A stretch of DNA of 35,849 nt from a virus (IMGVR_UViG_3300046722_000050:1-35849); one strand, 5' to 3'; positions 19,338-28,139 are shown, counted from the first letter of the stretch. The notes: generated by a model not told the origin, from the letters alone. Numbers and translations: made by a program.

Positions 19338-21121
19338 GGTGTGAGGATGGAGATGTAGCCACCGTCCGGCCCGAGCACTTGATTGGCTGGGCTATAGTGG
19401 CCTGAGTTGTTGACGTTATGGACAATCGCTATCTGCGCGCCAGAGGCGGCTTGGCAATCCAGTGTGACGTTACCTGTGACCGCGTTAGTGGCGTTCAGAG
19501 CGGTCATGATCAGCCCTAGCTCGACGGCTACGAGGCCTTTGCCGTTGAAGCCTACCACGATGCCGCCCGTGGTAGCGGGCGCATTGCTGTTGCCGAAGAA
19601 CGCCTGTGTGTCGCCTCTCACGCCAGTCGCGTTGCCGCAGATGTAGGAGTAGGTGCCACCACCGCCCGTGTAAGAGCCTGCCACAATCCAGACGCCATAG
19701 GTGAAGCAACCAGTCCATGACACGCGATTCCATCCATCCGGACTGTTGGGTGCTATGGCTATGCTCCCAGCTGGGCCTGCCGAGATACCTATCTGACAGC
19801 CGTTGGCCGCGACCACGGGGTTCACGTTCAAGTTACCATTGGAGCTACCGTAGCCCACTTGGAAGCCTACGACCGCCATGTTCTCGATGGTCGAGTTACC
19901 GTAACAGGCGACGCCGTTGCCTACCTGTGCCGTGGTAGATCGCAGGCCGAAGTTCTTGATGAGGCCGATGCCAGTGCGGCAGTCGAACATGGGCGTGCTC
20001 GCGCTGAGCGTGCAGGCGTATTGCGATGGGAACAACACGACCTTTGTGTTGCCTAGGGCCGCTATGGTGGCGGGTGGCGCGACCGCTTGCATGATCATCC
20101 TGACCACGATGTTCTGGCCAGCGCGGATTGAGGTGACGTAGCCACAGCTTTCGAGTAGGGCGTGCGGCGCATTCCATAGGTAGATAACATCGTTGACCGC
20201 GATTCCCGATGTGTCCGCCATGTTGAGGGTCACGCTCATGTTCGGGAGCGTGCCAGCGACCGTCACGTTGCCCGTGACCGCCCGCGAGATTAGATCGTGG
20301 CCGATGATTTGTATCTGGCCCGCGTTCGGGTGGTCAATCACGATCGGTGCGCTCTGATTGAAGTTACCTGACCACACGTGCACTGTGACCTTCCTGTTAG
20401 TCGGGATGACAAGATCGGCCACGCTCGCGAGGGCCGCTTCGATGGTCGGGAACAGGACGTTAGGATCGCTGATGCCCGGATATGTCTGTGGCACATAGAA
20501 GTCCAAGTCACGCGGCACTACCTTGACGCCGATGGTAAGGAAGTCCTCACTCGGGTCTTCAATGATCTCCACATGGTAGCCCGCGACAAGGCGCTTGAAG
20601 TTGAGGACGTTGCCCGCTGCATCCTTGTAAACGCCAGCGCCTACCGTGTCAGGCCCGATGTTAGAGCCGATGACGTTCTCGCTAGGCCCGATCTGCACGA
20701 CAAGGTTTGCCGTTGGTATGCGGTCCACTATGAGCTTGATCTTGAAGGTCTGGACTGTGGGCGCGGCTGGGTCAACTGGGATGGGCGCGTCTGTGAAGCA
20801 GTTAGCGACTGAGTATAGGCGGTCAGCCTCAGTGCCTATGTGCGCCAAGATGCCTACCTCTTTCATCAGGAACGCATGAGGCGCTTGCTGGCTAGTGAAC
20901 GAGCCTTCGACTAAGAGCGTGCCTTGGCCGTAGTCGCGCTTAGCTGAGATGGTAACGTCCATCTCATGAGCTATGAGGGCGGTGAGCGGCCATAGGTCGC
21001 TGGGTTGGGCGGCTGCTCCGCTGCCCACTGTGATCTTAGTGATCGTGAGTGTCGCGCCGTTCTGTGCGCGCCCGAGCATCGAGCGTCCAGCGTCGGTGAA
21101 TTCTTGTTTAGATAGGCTCAT
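19334..21121 (-). CDS. Tail fibre protein (DUF3751-like N-terminus, beta-helix shaft)
   Basis: A 595-residue fibre. The N-terminal about 150 residues (MSLSKQEFTDAGRSMLGRAQ, ITKITVGSG, HAFLMKEVGILAHIG) match the phage tail-collar fibre module that joins a fibre to the baseplate (gpH type). Residues about 230-590 are Gly/Asn/Val-rich with repeated short strands (VTVHVWSGNFNQSAP, IENMAVVGFQVGYGSSNG), typical of a right-handed beta-helix, ending in GPDGGYISILTP. It probably binds the host surface. The stop overlaps the ParB-like gene's start, linking host-range and modification genes in one transcript. Confidence 0.85.
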   Translation of the reverse strand: MSLSKQEFTDAGRSMLGRAQNGATLTITKITVGSGAAAQPSDLWPLTALIAHEMDVTISAKRDYGQGTLLVEGSFTSQQAPHAFLMKEVGILAHIGTEADRLYSVANCFTDAPIPVDPAAPTVQTFKIKLIVDRIPTANLVVQIGPSENVIGSNIGPDTVGAGVYKDAAGNVLNFKRLVAGYHVEIIEDPSEDFLTIGVKVVPRDLDFYVPQTYPGISDPNVLFPTIEAALASVADLVIPTNRKVTVHVWSGNFNQSAPIVIDHPNAGQIQIIGHDLISRAVTGNVTVAGTLPNMSVTLNMADTSGIAVNDVIYLWNAPHALLESCGYVTSIRAGQNIVVRMIMQAVAPPATIAALGNTKVVLFPSQYACTLSASTPMFDCRTGIGLIKNFGLRSTTAQVGNGVACYGNSTIENMAVVGFQVGYGSSNGNLNVNPVVAANGCQIGISAGPAGSIAIAPNSPDGWNRVSWTGCFTYGVWIVAGSYTGGGGTYSYICGNATGVRGDTQAFFGNSNAPATTGGIVVGFNGKGLVAVELGLIMTALNATNAVTGNVTLDCQAASGAQIAIVHNVNNSGHYSPANQVLGPDGGYISILTP

Positions 21122-21131
21122 AGTAGTGTTG

Positions 21132-22562
21132 TTATGGTTTCACGACCCACACTTGTAAGAAGGTATCGTAGATGGTGTAAGGTGCCCAAGCGCCACTCTG
21201 TAGTGACGATGTGTATCCGGGATTAGCTGTGCCGCCGAAGTAGTAGTGAATCCCACCGCCAGTCCCAGTCCATTCGACAGATGCGAAATACCAAGCGCCA
21301 GCCTTGAGGTGGACTTGATTCCCGCCATTGAATACGAAGTCGGTCGAGACGGTTAGCGCCGTTGGGAGCGTAGCTACGTCAACAGGATCGGATGTAGCTA
21401 CGAGTCTGGTGGGCGCTTGGGCTGGCGCTTCGTAGATCTTCACGACAGCGTTACCTGTGGGAGCGCCTACCTTCCATATCCACTGAGGCACTTTCGCTAT
21501 GCGGCCACCTGTGGACAGGAAGCTCTCGCCTGAGCCTGTCTGTGTTGTCCCGTCTATGGACGCTTCGTTGTAGGCGTCCAGTGTCGTGTAGTCCACATCG
21601 ACCACGGGTGCGCCTGCATAAGCGCCCACGGGTGGCGTCCAGATGGCCTGTTTGTCGCCGATGTATTTGTCGATGGTCATGCGGTCGATGGTCGAGAGCA
21701 CGCCCGCGTAGAGCAGGATAGCCTTCATGTAGGCCGCGTTACACGGGCTGCCATCGCCGCGCATTCCTATCCTGTCGAGCGTCGTGCCTGATGCCCACGG
21801 CCCGCTGTTACCCATGATTCGTGGCTGGCCGTTCTGCCACACCTTGAAGTGAAAGTTAGTCCCATAGTCGGATTCCAGAGTGACTAGCTGGAAACTGTTT
21901 TGTAGTCCATAGGGATCGTTGTAGGTAGTCCAGCGTAGATACGCATCATTGAAATACCAGTTCGGCCCATCGCAATCTATGGCCTCTGGCGATGGCGCAC
22001 CTGCTCCATTACTCATCACCTTAGCGTTTCCATTCATGCCCCAGTAGCCGAAGAAGAACAGAGTGTAACCGCCAGTTATAGGGAACGATGGGAAGTTAAA
22101 GTAGCAGTTAGCTCCAGTCGGGAAATACAAGGCTGGCCCTGTCGTGGCATACGGTGTTCCTTCCAGATGCGATGGCCTTATGATATCCGCTTCAGCCATG
22201 GCGTCCCTGAGTAAGTCGCGCATCAGGACGTTAGCCGCGTAGTAGGGCGGATTGACTGCCACTGCATCGCGGACGTTCCCGTTCAGGTCGGGCCAGAGCG
22301 TGCATGGAGCGCCATCTGCGAGAACGAGCGAGTCGGCCTCCCACCATCCGGCCAAGCCCGCTACCGTCTGCGGGATGGCGAGTGCATTGAACGCTAACGG
22401 GTCGGGGTCTTTATAGGCACTGTCGTTGGTAGCACTGATGATCTTGTTACCCTTAGAGGCAGGCCTATAGGTGAACGTAGCCGATGGCGTAGCACCATCG
22501 AGCACCACGCTCGGAGGCGTGAAGCTCCCTCCATCGCCGTCGTCGCCAAGTGTTACTTTCAT
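21132..22562 (-). CDS. Lectin-like (concanavalin-A fold) tail adhesin with N-terminal half Ig-like domain
   Basis: A 476-residue protein. Residues about 1-60 are the C-terminal half of an Ig-like domain (KVTLGDDGDGGSFTPPSVVL, ATPSATFTYRPASKG, KIISATND). Residues about 70-320 look like a concanavalin-A/LamG-like jellyroll: LAGWWEADSLVLADG, YAANVL, ALYFPTGANCYFNFPSFPI, GYTLFFFGYWG, WQNGQPRIMGN, ILLYAGVLSTIDRMTIDKYI. The rest is a second beta-rich domain. It is a strong candidate for carbohydrate binding in receptor recognition. Its Ig half completes the truncated Ig domain at the end of gpI (see findings). Confidence 0.75.
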   Translation of the reverse strand: MKVTLGDDGDGGSFTPPSVVLDGATPSATFTYRPASKGNKIISATNDSAYKDPDPLAFNALAIPQTVAGLAGWWEADSLVLADGAPCTLWPDLNGNVRDAVAVNPPYYAANVLMRDLLRDAMAEADIIRPSHLEGTPYATTGPALYFPTGANCYFNFPSFPITGGYTLFFFGYWGMNGNAKVMSNGAGAPSPEAIDCDGPNWYFNDAYLRWTTYNDPYGLQNSFQLVTLESDYGTNFHFKVWQNGQPRIMGNSGPWASGTTLDRIGMRGDGSPCNAAYMKAILLYAGVLSTIDRMTIDKYIGDKQAIWTPPVGAYAGAPVVDVDYTTLDAYNEASIDGTTQTGSGESFLSTGGRIAKVPQWIWKVGAPTGNAVVKIYEAPAQAPTRLVATSDPVDVATLPTALTVSTDFVFNGGNQVHLKAGAWYFASVEWTGTGGGIHYYFGGTANPGYTSSLQSGAWAPYTIYDTFLQVWVVKP

Positions 22563-22567
22563 GGTCG

Positions 22568-23635
22568 CTAGTCTAACTGGACTGTGAACGGTGTCGAGTC
22601 CGCGCCCACTCCACCCGAGGTCGGGCCTGTGATCGAGTATGTGGGCGTGGCGCTGGTCAAGACGATGGGCGGTGGATTCTCTAAGCCGCCATCGTTGGTC
22701 ACTGTGATCGTCACGTCGCCCTCCATAGCGGGTATGTAGGCAAACGTCGCGCTCCTATCGGTAGTCGCCAGTGACACGCTAGGCGGCTCAAACGTGCCGC
22801 CCGCTCCATTGTCGCTGGGCGTAACGATGACTGGCTTGACCGCGCTGCCTATGAGGATAGCGCCTGTCCTTAGCTGCACTGTGAACGACTGGGATGGCTG
22901 TGAGGGTATGGCCGTGGCTGGGCCATCCATCTCAAAGCCATGGGCCTCAATGATGTAGTCTGGTGAGTCACTGATGAGCACCATGAATCGCAGCGCAGCG
23001 CCTGCCCATATGATGTTGCAGTCGCTCACCACGCTGGGCCTAAAGATGCCTTCGCACCATCGGCTGATAGGCTTGTAGTGCTCGATCAGCTTGAGCACTT
23101 GCTGCTCATCGTTGGGGTCGATGATGCGGTTGTCGATGTAAACGCGGAACCGATATCGGTCATGCCACGATGGGCCTACGGGCGGGACTATGGGCGGCGA
23201 TTGTAGCGCTGGGTATGGGATGGCTGGCGGGACTGTGGGCGAGAGAGGTGGCGGCAGCGGGTTGTAATACGTGAACCACTCCGCGATGGACGCTCCTCCT
23301 GGCCAGTATGTATCGAGCACCCACTGGACGAGGGCAGGCGTGCCTTTGGTCATGTGCCACTGGATGGACATTTGGACTAGGTTCTTGCGGAACTCCAACG
23401 GCTTAGAAGCCGCTTCGTCGTAGAAGTCCACATGGAATTGCCACGCCAGAATGTCGATGAGCGTAGGGTCGTTGATACCCATGATGCTCGGGATCATGAT
23501 GACCTGCCCAGTCTCGTCGATGATCTCATACATCTGGTGATCGAACGCCTCGCTCGCGGCCTGCACTTGGGCATCGTAGTTGATGCTGGGCGTGCATAGC
23601 TCAATCAGCTTGGCCGTTCGCAGGGTAGTGCTCAT
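22568..23635 (-). CDS. I: Baseplate/tail protein I with C-terminal Ig-like domains
   Basis: A 355-residue protein. I start it at MSTTLRTAKLIELCTPSINY, where the ATG overlaps the stop of the small Cys-rich gene (ATGA). Residues about 1-200 match P2 gpI: DAQVQAASEAFDHQMYEI, LIDILAWQFHVDFYDEAASK, KGTPALVQWVLDTYW, with a Pro-rich insertion (NPLPPPLSPTVPPAIPYP). Residues about 230-330 form an Ig-like domain (SFTVQLRTGAILIGSAVKP, TPSDNGAGGTFEPPSVSLAT). A second Ig domain begins at GPTSGGVGADSTPFTVQLD and is cut by the stop codon. Its position in the baseplate is between J and the fibres. Confidence 0.8.
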   Translation of the reverse strand: MSTTLRTAKLIELCTPSINYDAQVQAASEAFDHQMYEIIDETGQVIMIPSIMGINDPTLIDILAWQFHVDFYDEAASKPLEFRKNLVQMSIQWHMTKGTPALVQWVLDTYWPGGASIAEWFTYYNPLPPPLSPTVPPAIPYPALQSPPIVPPVGPSWHDRYRFRVYIDNRIIDPNDEQQVLKLIEHYKPISRWCEGIFRPSVVSDCNIIWAGAALRFMVLISDSPDYIIEAHGFEMDGPATAIPSQPSQSFTVQLRTGAILIGSAVKPVIVTPSDNGAGGTFEPPSVSLATTDRSATFAYIPAMEGDVTITVTNDGGLENPPPIVLTSATPTYSITGPTSGGVGADSTPFTVQLD

Positions 23636-23850
23636 CGCTTGGCCTTCGGTATGAACATAGAGCAGGAACACCGATGGCGCTTCCACGCGAGCTCGTAGCA
23701 GCGTCCGCGCTTCGCGTCGTGGGCGCACCGCTTGTGGCCGCACCTGCATAGATCGGTCTCGAGTAGGGGTGGCGCGGGTTGCCACGTGGCATCCATCACG
23801 TTTGACAGTCGCCCGCGCCGATTACTCGTTGTGTTATGAGTTAGAGTCAT
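23632..23850 (-). CDS. Small Cys/His zinc-binding protein between J and I
   Basis: A 72-residue protein with CRCGHKRCAHDAKRGRCYE and HRCSCSMFIPK: C-x-C-x2-[H] and C-x-C groups, likely a zinc ribbon of the compact C.CG...C.C..F type. Both ends are ATGA overlaps (J upstream, I downstream), so it is translated with the baseplate genes. No role in the baseplate is known to me; a similar gene is absent from P2. Confidence 0.65.
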   Translation of the reverse strand: MTLTHNTTSNRRGRLSNVMDATWQPAPPLLETDLCRCGHKRCAHDAKRGRCYELAWKRHRCSCSMFIPKAKR

Positions 23851-25109
23851 GCCGCTTCAAGGCCCATGTAATTCACGATGGGCGCGGTGTTAGGGTCGTG
23901 GACGGCCAGCTGGTTGTAGGCCATCGTTTGGAAGGTGGGTGTGGGAGTGTGAACGACGATGCGCTTAGCGCCAGCTTCTAAGCATCGCTTGCGTAGCTCA
24001 TCGCAGTTTAGATCGCGGCTCACATAGGACTTTTGCCACAGTATCCAGTCGTTGGCCGCTTGTAACACGTTGTGTTGGATGGTGTCAGCTAACACCTCAT
24101 TCACTTCCTCGATGTAGTAGTCCATGTTGAGCACGTAGTTGAACGGGGTAGGTGCAAACACACTGACGTAGTCGGTCAGCGGCCTCCGCGTCCACGCGCT
24201 ACAGCTGGCCTTGACAGCGTCCAAGATGGGCTGAGTAGGCAGCTGCCCGCCCGCCAATAGCGGGTAGATCCAAACTTCGCCTGCTATGTTCGGGTCGCTA
24301 TACACGACCGCTTGGATGATGTCGGGGTGAGCACTAAGCGCCCAAAACTCGTAGGCATCGTGCGGGCCACAGGTGCTGAAACTCTCGATGGCGAGCCATA
24401 CGCGGTAGCGATATTGCTCATCGTTCTCTGCATCGCTGCCGCCCGCTGTTATGTCCGTGTTAGTCACGCTCAGCGCATAGGGCTGGTTCCAGTTGACGAT
24501 GCCGCTAATCTGGCCCTGTATGAAGCCGTTGCCTACCACGCCTGTCGCTGTGGCCTTAGCGTCCACTTCGCCCGTTAGATCGCCGCTCGCTATGACGCAA
24601 TCAGTCAGCGTCTCAAACACGACCGAGTTAGGCGCTGAACAGAGCGTGCCCTTAGGGATGACAGCGTTGAAAGCCAGCTGCGCGGCCAGTGTGAACTGTA
24701 GGGTGGTCAGCGCGGGCGCGGCTGGGAGTCGCATCGCCCGCTGACCGTAGAGGGCAGCTAGGTTGTCCAGATAGTCGCCCTTAGCGTATTTGAGGAGGTT
24801 TTGTTTGCCCGTGAAGTCGATGATGACACGCTGTTGACTCAGCCAGTGGCACACGACTAGCAGATGCAGACGCACAGGGTCTCCGGGCGCGAGCGTCTTG
24901 GCGATGCCAGTGAGCGCGAGGAACGCCTGCTGATAGTCGATGACGACCTCGTTGACGATGAGCGTAGGGTCTTTCACCGCGAAGTCGATGTCAGGCACGA
25001 ATGGCAGGCCATACGCGGGCGAGCTCGCGTCCACGTTCGGGCCTAGGAGCGTGATGGGCGGTGGGTTCCCTATGATGGGAGGCGGGTCGATGGTCGCTTT
25101 CGTGGGCAT
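23847..25109 (-). CDS. J: Baseplate wedge protein J
   Basis: A 420-residue baseplate J-like protein (P2 gpJ/T4 gp6 family). Recognised by IDYQQAFLALTGIAKTLAP, LLVVCHWLSQQRVIIDFTGK, NLLKYAKGDYLDNLAALYGQ, AFNAVIPKGTLCSAPNSV and ENDEQYRYRVWLAIESFSTC, then ALSAHPDIIQAVVYSD. It joins I and W in the wedge. A Pro-rich N-terminus of about 35 residues precedes the domain. It starts after AAGGAGAACAC and ends in an ATGA overlap with the small Cys-rich gene. Confidence 0.9.
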   Translation of the reverse strand: MPTKATIDPPPIIGNPPPITLLGPNVDASSPAYGLPFVPDIDFAVKDPTLIVNEVVIDYQQAFLALTGIAKTLAPGDPVRLHLLVVCHWLSQQRVIIDFTGKQNLLKYAKGDYLDNLAALYGQRAMRLPAAPALTTLQFTLAAQLAFNAVIPKGTLCSAPNSVVFETLTDCVIASGDLTGEVDAKATATGVVGNGFIQGQISGIVNWNQPYALSVTNTDITAGGSDAENDEQYRYRVWLAIESFSTCGPHDAYEFWALSAHPDIIQAVVYSDPNIAGEVWIYPLLAGGQLPTQPILDAVKASCSAWTRRPLTDYVSVFAPTPFNYVLNMDYYIEEVNEVLADTIQHNVLQAANDWILWQKSYVSRDLNCDELRKRCLEAGAKRIVVHTPTPTFQTMAYNQLAVHDPNTAPIVNYMGLEAA

Positions 25110-25126
25110 GTGTTCTCCTTATCGTT

Positions 25127-25300
25127 TTACCAAGTGGGTTTCAACATCTTAATCCCGATGATGACAAATAGGATGATCGCGATGATCCATGTAGCTCGCG
25201 GTGCATACGGCCAAGCAGAGGCTGGCACGAACACGCCGATGGCGGTCAGGAGCAGCAACACCCAGTAGAAAATTACCAGTAAGCCAGTGTTGTCTTTCAT
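25127..25300 (-). CDS. Small two-segment membrane protein, 57 residues
   Basis: An ATG after a strong AAAGGAGGTGAG encodes MKDNTGLLVIFYWVLLLLTA (first membrane segment to about residue 27), a Trp/Pro turn with a few charges (SAWPYAPRATW), and IIAIILFVIIGIKMLKPTW (second segment). It lies between the amidase and gpJ. Two tight membrane helices beside a holin-like gene and an endolysin suggest a second holin or antiholin. It is shorter than most automatic gene-calling limits. Confidence 0.75.
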   Translation of the reverse strand: MKDNTGLLVIFYWVLLLLTAIGVFVPASAWPYAPRATWIIAIILFVIIGIKMLKPTW

Positions 25301-25356
25301 ATGTTTCTCACCTCCTTTGGTCTTGGGTTGTAAGTGGTTGGCGACGAGTGACTTTA

Positions 25357-25380
25357 AGCTATCTTGAATTCAAGTTAGTT
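25357..25380. repeat. Palindrome P4
   Basis: CTATCTTGAA and TTCAAGTTAG around the GAATTC centre, with weaker outer bases (A/T, G/T), a shorter copy of the family. It begins 7 bases after the amidase stop codon and precedes the 57-residue membrane gene, so it separates the amidase message from the J operon. Confidence 0.7.
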
Positions 25381-25386
25381 GAGAGG

Positions 25387-26013
25387 CTATTTGACGATGA
25401 GGTTGACGCTGTTGGGCGGGTCGATGACGATTGTGACCGTCGGCTTTACGGCGCTGGTAGGTGGCGGCTGAGTGGGCGGTGGCGTGACCGCGCCCGAGGA
25501 CTTGCCCGAGATGGCCTGACAGATGGCCTCGCAGATCGGGTCAAGGTGCGCGTTGTAGATGCCCGCGTCGGCGGTCGAGTCCACGAAGCACACCTCGATG
25601 AGTATGGACTTCTCATCGGTGTTGTTGAGGAAAAACAGATCGGTGCGCTTCTTAGGCCCGCGATTCTTGAGGCCCGAGGCGTCGGCGATAGCGCCCGCGA
25701 CCTTCTGAGCGAGCGCGTCCTGTGTCACGTATAGGCACTCAGTGCCCATCGGTGAGCCTGTCGTCTGATAGGCGTTGAAGTGGACGCTCACATCGAGCTC
25801 GCGTGACTTGCTGTTGTGGAAGTCCACGATGCGATTGAGGTTCTCGTTCTGTGACGTGCTCACGTCATCGTGGAAGACTGTGGCGTTGACGCCGTAGTTC
25901 TTCATGCGCTCAGCCACCTTGTTGACTACCTTGCGAGCTTCATCTACCTCATCGAGATAGCCGCTCGCGCCTCTGATGAGTTTCCCATGACCGCTGCTGA
26001 TTACGATGTTCAT
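25387..26013 (-). CDS. Endolysin, N-acetylmuramoyl-L-alanine amidase (Amidase_3 type)
   Basis: A 208-residue lysis enzyme that cuts the amide bond between muramic acid and the peptide. Zinc ligands of the Amidase_3 fold: H9 in SSGHG, a glutamate in YLDEVDEA (22 or 25), H78 in DVSVHFNAY; the catalytic glutamate is E140 in ILIEVCF. A Pro/Thr linker (about 178-190) leads to a short beta tail (AVKPTVTIVIDPPNS), possibly wall-binding. No signal peptide is seen, so it should need the neighbouring holin. The ATG overlaps the holin-like stop (ATGA). Confidence 0.9.
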   Translation of the reverse strand: MNIVISSGHGKLIRGASGYLDEVDEARKVVNKVAERMKNYGVNATVFHDDVSTSQNENLNRIVDFHNSKSRELDVSVHFNAYQTTGSPMGTECLYVTQDALAQKVAGAIADASGLKNRGPKKRTDLFFLNNTDEKSILIEVCFVDSTADAGIYNAHLDPICEAICQAISGKSSGAVTPPPTQPPPTSAVKPTVTIVIDPPNSVNLIVK

Positions 26014-26297
26014 AGCTGTGTTTTCTCCTTCTTGTTGTTACCGTTCTTGCCATTGCCGCTGACATGCTCCCATGTGCGGAGGCCCGCTAGCCCGAACACT
26101 AGGATGGCTAGCGCCCTCTGAAATTCGTATAGGTATTTGAACTCGGTCTGTGGTAGCTCCTGTGACAGCCAGTTAGGGAACGACAGCGCGGCCAGTTGGA
26201 TGATGAGCACTAACAGTGGCATCGAGAAGAACATGATGATCGCGCCCCAGTTCAGAAACTGCTTCCATTTCTCCTCCCGTGGGTATTCGCCGCTCAT
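26010..26297 (-). CDS. Holin-like membrane protein
   Basis: A 95-residue protein with an N-terminal charged region, a hydrophobic helix (AIIMFFSMPLLVLIIQLAAL), a connecting soluble part, then a second shorter hydrophobic helix (ALAILVFGLAGL) and a basic tail (GKNGNNKKEKTQL). This fits a two-segment holin. It directly precedes the amidase and is coupled to it and to the collagen-like gene by ATGA overlaps. Family membership is not certain from the sequence. Confidence 0.65.
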   Translation of the reverse strand: MSGEYPREEKWKQFLNWGAIIMFFSMPLLVLIIQLAALSFPNWLSQELPQTEFKYLYEFQRALAILVFGLAGLRTWEHVSGNGKNGNNKKEKTQL

Positions 26298-27085
26298 GGT
26301 AGTTCAATCGCTTGCACTTGGGCTAAGCTCGCTGCCGCGTTGGCCGCTGCGTTGCTACTCTGGAGGATAGCATCGAACCAATAGGTCGTGCCCACGGCCA
26401 GCTGTAGCAGCTGTGTTACCTCACAGGCAGTAACCTTGCCGCCGTCTTGGACTGGCGACTGGACTGTGTTGCCAAACGTGGTGCCTGTGACAGCCGCGTT
26501 GAGGGCTGGCGCTACACCTGTCCCGTATTGGCCCGCGCCTAGCGAGAAGTAGTTGAGGTTAGAGGGATTAGTCGAGAAACTGCCTATGACGATCCTGACT
26601 AACACCTTGCCAGAGGTGGTTGGAGTGATCTTAGCCGTAGCTCCAAAGCCGCAATGCTTAGTCACAGAACCAGCGATGGTCGCTGACAAGTTGCAAGCCG
26701 TCTGGAGTATCGCGTAGGATGGGAACGTCCCAGCTGGCCCTTGTGGCCCTTGTGCTCCCTGTGCGCCAGTTGGGCCTTGAGCGCCCGCTGGCCCTTTCAT
26801 GTTGCCTCGCTTAGTCCACGTCGAGGTGCCAGTCTTCTCGTAGAAGTCGCCGTTAGACGTGTCAATATACCAGTCGTTGACGTTGCCAGTGGCGGCTGCT
26901 GGCGGGCCTAGTCCCGTTGACCATCCTTCGCCCACGCCCGCGACGCCCTGTGGCCCTTGAGCGCCAGTCGTTCCCTGTGGGCCTTGTGGCCCTGTGTTAC
27001 CTATCGGGCCTTGTGGCCCTTGCGCTCCCTGTAGCCCAGTGTCGCCCTTTGGCCCTTTGATGTTGCCCTTAGGTTGCCAGCCCAT
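26294..27085 (-). CDS. Collagen-like tail protein with beta-rich head domain
   Basis: A 263-residue protein starting [20 protein letters not shown]: two collagen-like (Gly-X-Y) runs, about residues 10-48 and 96-118, with a small [20 protein letters not shown] module between (49-92), then a head of about 145 residues (from about 119) that is beta-rich and ends VQAIELP. The head reads as a C1q-like or phage receptor-binding trimeric beta domain ([33 protein letters not shown]). It is probably displayed at the fibre or baseplate. Just before the lysis genes. Confidence 0.75.
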   Translation of the reverse strand: MGWQPKGNIKGPKGDTGLQGAQGPQGPIGNTGPQGPQGTTGAQGPQGVAGVGEGWSTGLGPPAAATGNVNDWYIDTSNGDFYEKTGTSTWTKRGNMKGPAGAQGPTGAQGAQGPQGPAGTFPSYAILQTACNLSATIAGSVTKHCGFGATAKITPTTSGKVLVRIVIGSFSTNPSNLNYFSLGAGQYGTGVAPALNAAVTGTTFGNTVQSPVQDGGKVTACEVTQLLQLAVGTTYWFDAILQSSNAAANAAASLAQVQAIELP

Positions 27086-27088
27086 GGG

Positions 27089-27412
27089 TCACTCCTTCCC
27101 TTCCATGACCATCTGCCAGCCCTTGCCCGCCACGAATTGGTAGATGTCGCCAGTCGTCGAGTTGAGATACAGATCGCCAGCCAACACTCCGGGAGCGAGG
27201 TCAGATGGAGCTGAGGTGCCTATCGTCCACTGGCTCCCTCGCACGCCCGCTGGCCCAGTCGCGCCTGTCGATCCCGCTGGCCCAGTCGGCCCAGCTGGTC
27301 CTTGCGGGCCTTGTGGCCCAGTCTGTCCCTGTGGGCCTGTGTTACCCGTTGGCCCTTGTGGGCCTACTGGCCCTGCTGGGCCTTTGATGTTGCCTTTAGG
27401 TTGCCACGCCAT
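27089..27412 (-). CDS. Short collagen-like protein
   Basis: A 107-residue protein starting [20 protein letters not shown], a collagen-like run to about residue 60, then the small module [48 protein letters not shown]. The N-terminus and the module are copies of those in the neighbouring 263-residue protein and in the end of W. A 17-bp overlap with the W gene couples them. Confidence 0.75.
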   Translation of the reverse strand: MAWQPKGNIKGPAGPVGPQGPTGNTGPQGQTGPQGPQGPAGPTGPAGSTGATGPAGVRGSQWTIGTSAPSDLAPGVLAGDLYLNSTTGDIYQFVAGKGWQMVMEGKE

Positions 27413-28139
27413 TGAAGATCATCCTCCATGTAGTGCCGTCGAACTGAAAGATCGCGGCTGTTGTAGTGTTGAGATACATGTCGTTCAACTGAGCGCCTAC
27501 AGACGCGCCTACGAATGGATCACTCGCCCCTGTGAACCATATGCTACCGCGAGGCCCAGTCGCACCTGTAGCTCCTGTCGGGCCTGCTGGCCCTTGTGGC
27601 CCTGCTGGCCCTTCCACATAGACGATATCGCCGCCTCCATCGCCGCCAGAGGGTGGCGTGGGCGGTGGCGTTGGCATCACCTGCACTATGCGCTGAGGCG
27701 AGTCGAAGATGTTGTTTCTATCGTAGGGCGTGTCAGTGCCGAAGATGGTGTTACTCATGTTCAGCTTGAGGTTGCATACGAGGCGACCGCTGATCACGTC
27801 GCTGGCGAACTCGATGTTGACCACTTGGACGCGAGGCTCCCAAAAGTAGAGCGCATCGAGGATGGCTATGGTCGCTTGTGACGCCTGACCTATAGGCAAG
27901 TCCACTATGGTCTGATCAACACCTAACAGGCGCTCTAAGGCCGCGCTGTAGAGTGGCGTGGCTAGGATGGTCTTGACGTTCTGAAAGATTTCCTTGTAGG
28001 CGATAGCCCCAAAGTCTATCTGCTCAAACGAGAGCATGTTGAGCGGGATGCCATCGGCGTCGAAGAACTTGATGCGCCAGTTACTGCCTAGGTCTGACTG
28101 CTGGCCATAGCCAGCCCACACTGGGTCTGCGGCTGTCAT
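27396..28139 (-). CDS. W: Baseplate wedge W (gp25-like) fused to a collagen-like tail
   Basis: A 247-residue protein. Residues about 25-135 are the gp25/W wedge domain ([54 protein letters not shown]). After a Pro/Gly-rich linker ([15 protein letters not shown]), residues about 175-200 are a collagen-like run ([19 protein letters not shown]) and the end is the small [39 protein letters not shown] module. P2 W and T4 gp25 have no such tail. The ATG overlaps the U stop (ATGA). Confidence 0.85.
   Translation of the reverse strand: MTAADPVWAGYGQQSDLGSNWRIKFFDADGIPLNMLSFEQIDFGAIAYKEIFQNVKTILATPLYSAALERLLGVDQTIVDLPIGQASQATIAILDALYFWEPRVQVVNIEFASDVISGRLVCNLKLNMSNTIFGTDTPYDRNNIFDSPQRIVQVMPTPPPTPPSGGDGGGDIVYVEGPAGPQGPAGPTGATGATGPRGSIWFTGASDPFVGASVGAQLNDMYLNTTTAAIFQFDGTTWRMIFNGVAT

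Noticed and set aside
27144-27881. A 245-codon + strand ORF rich in Gly/Pro
   Set aside because: It is the antisense shadow of the collagen-like Gly-X-Y repeats, which stay open on both strands.
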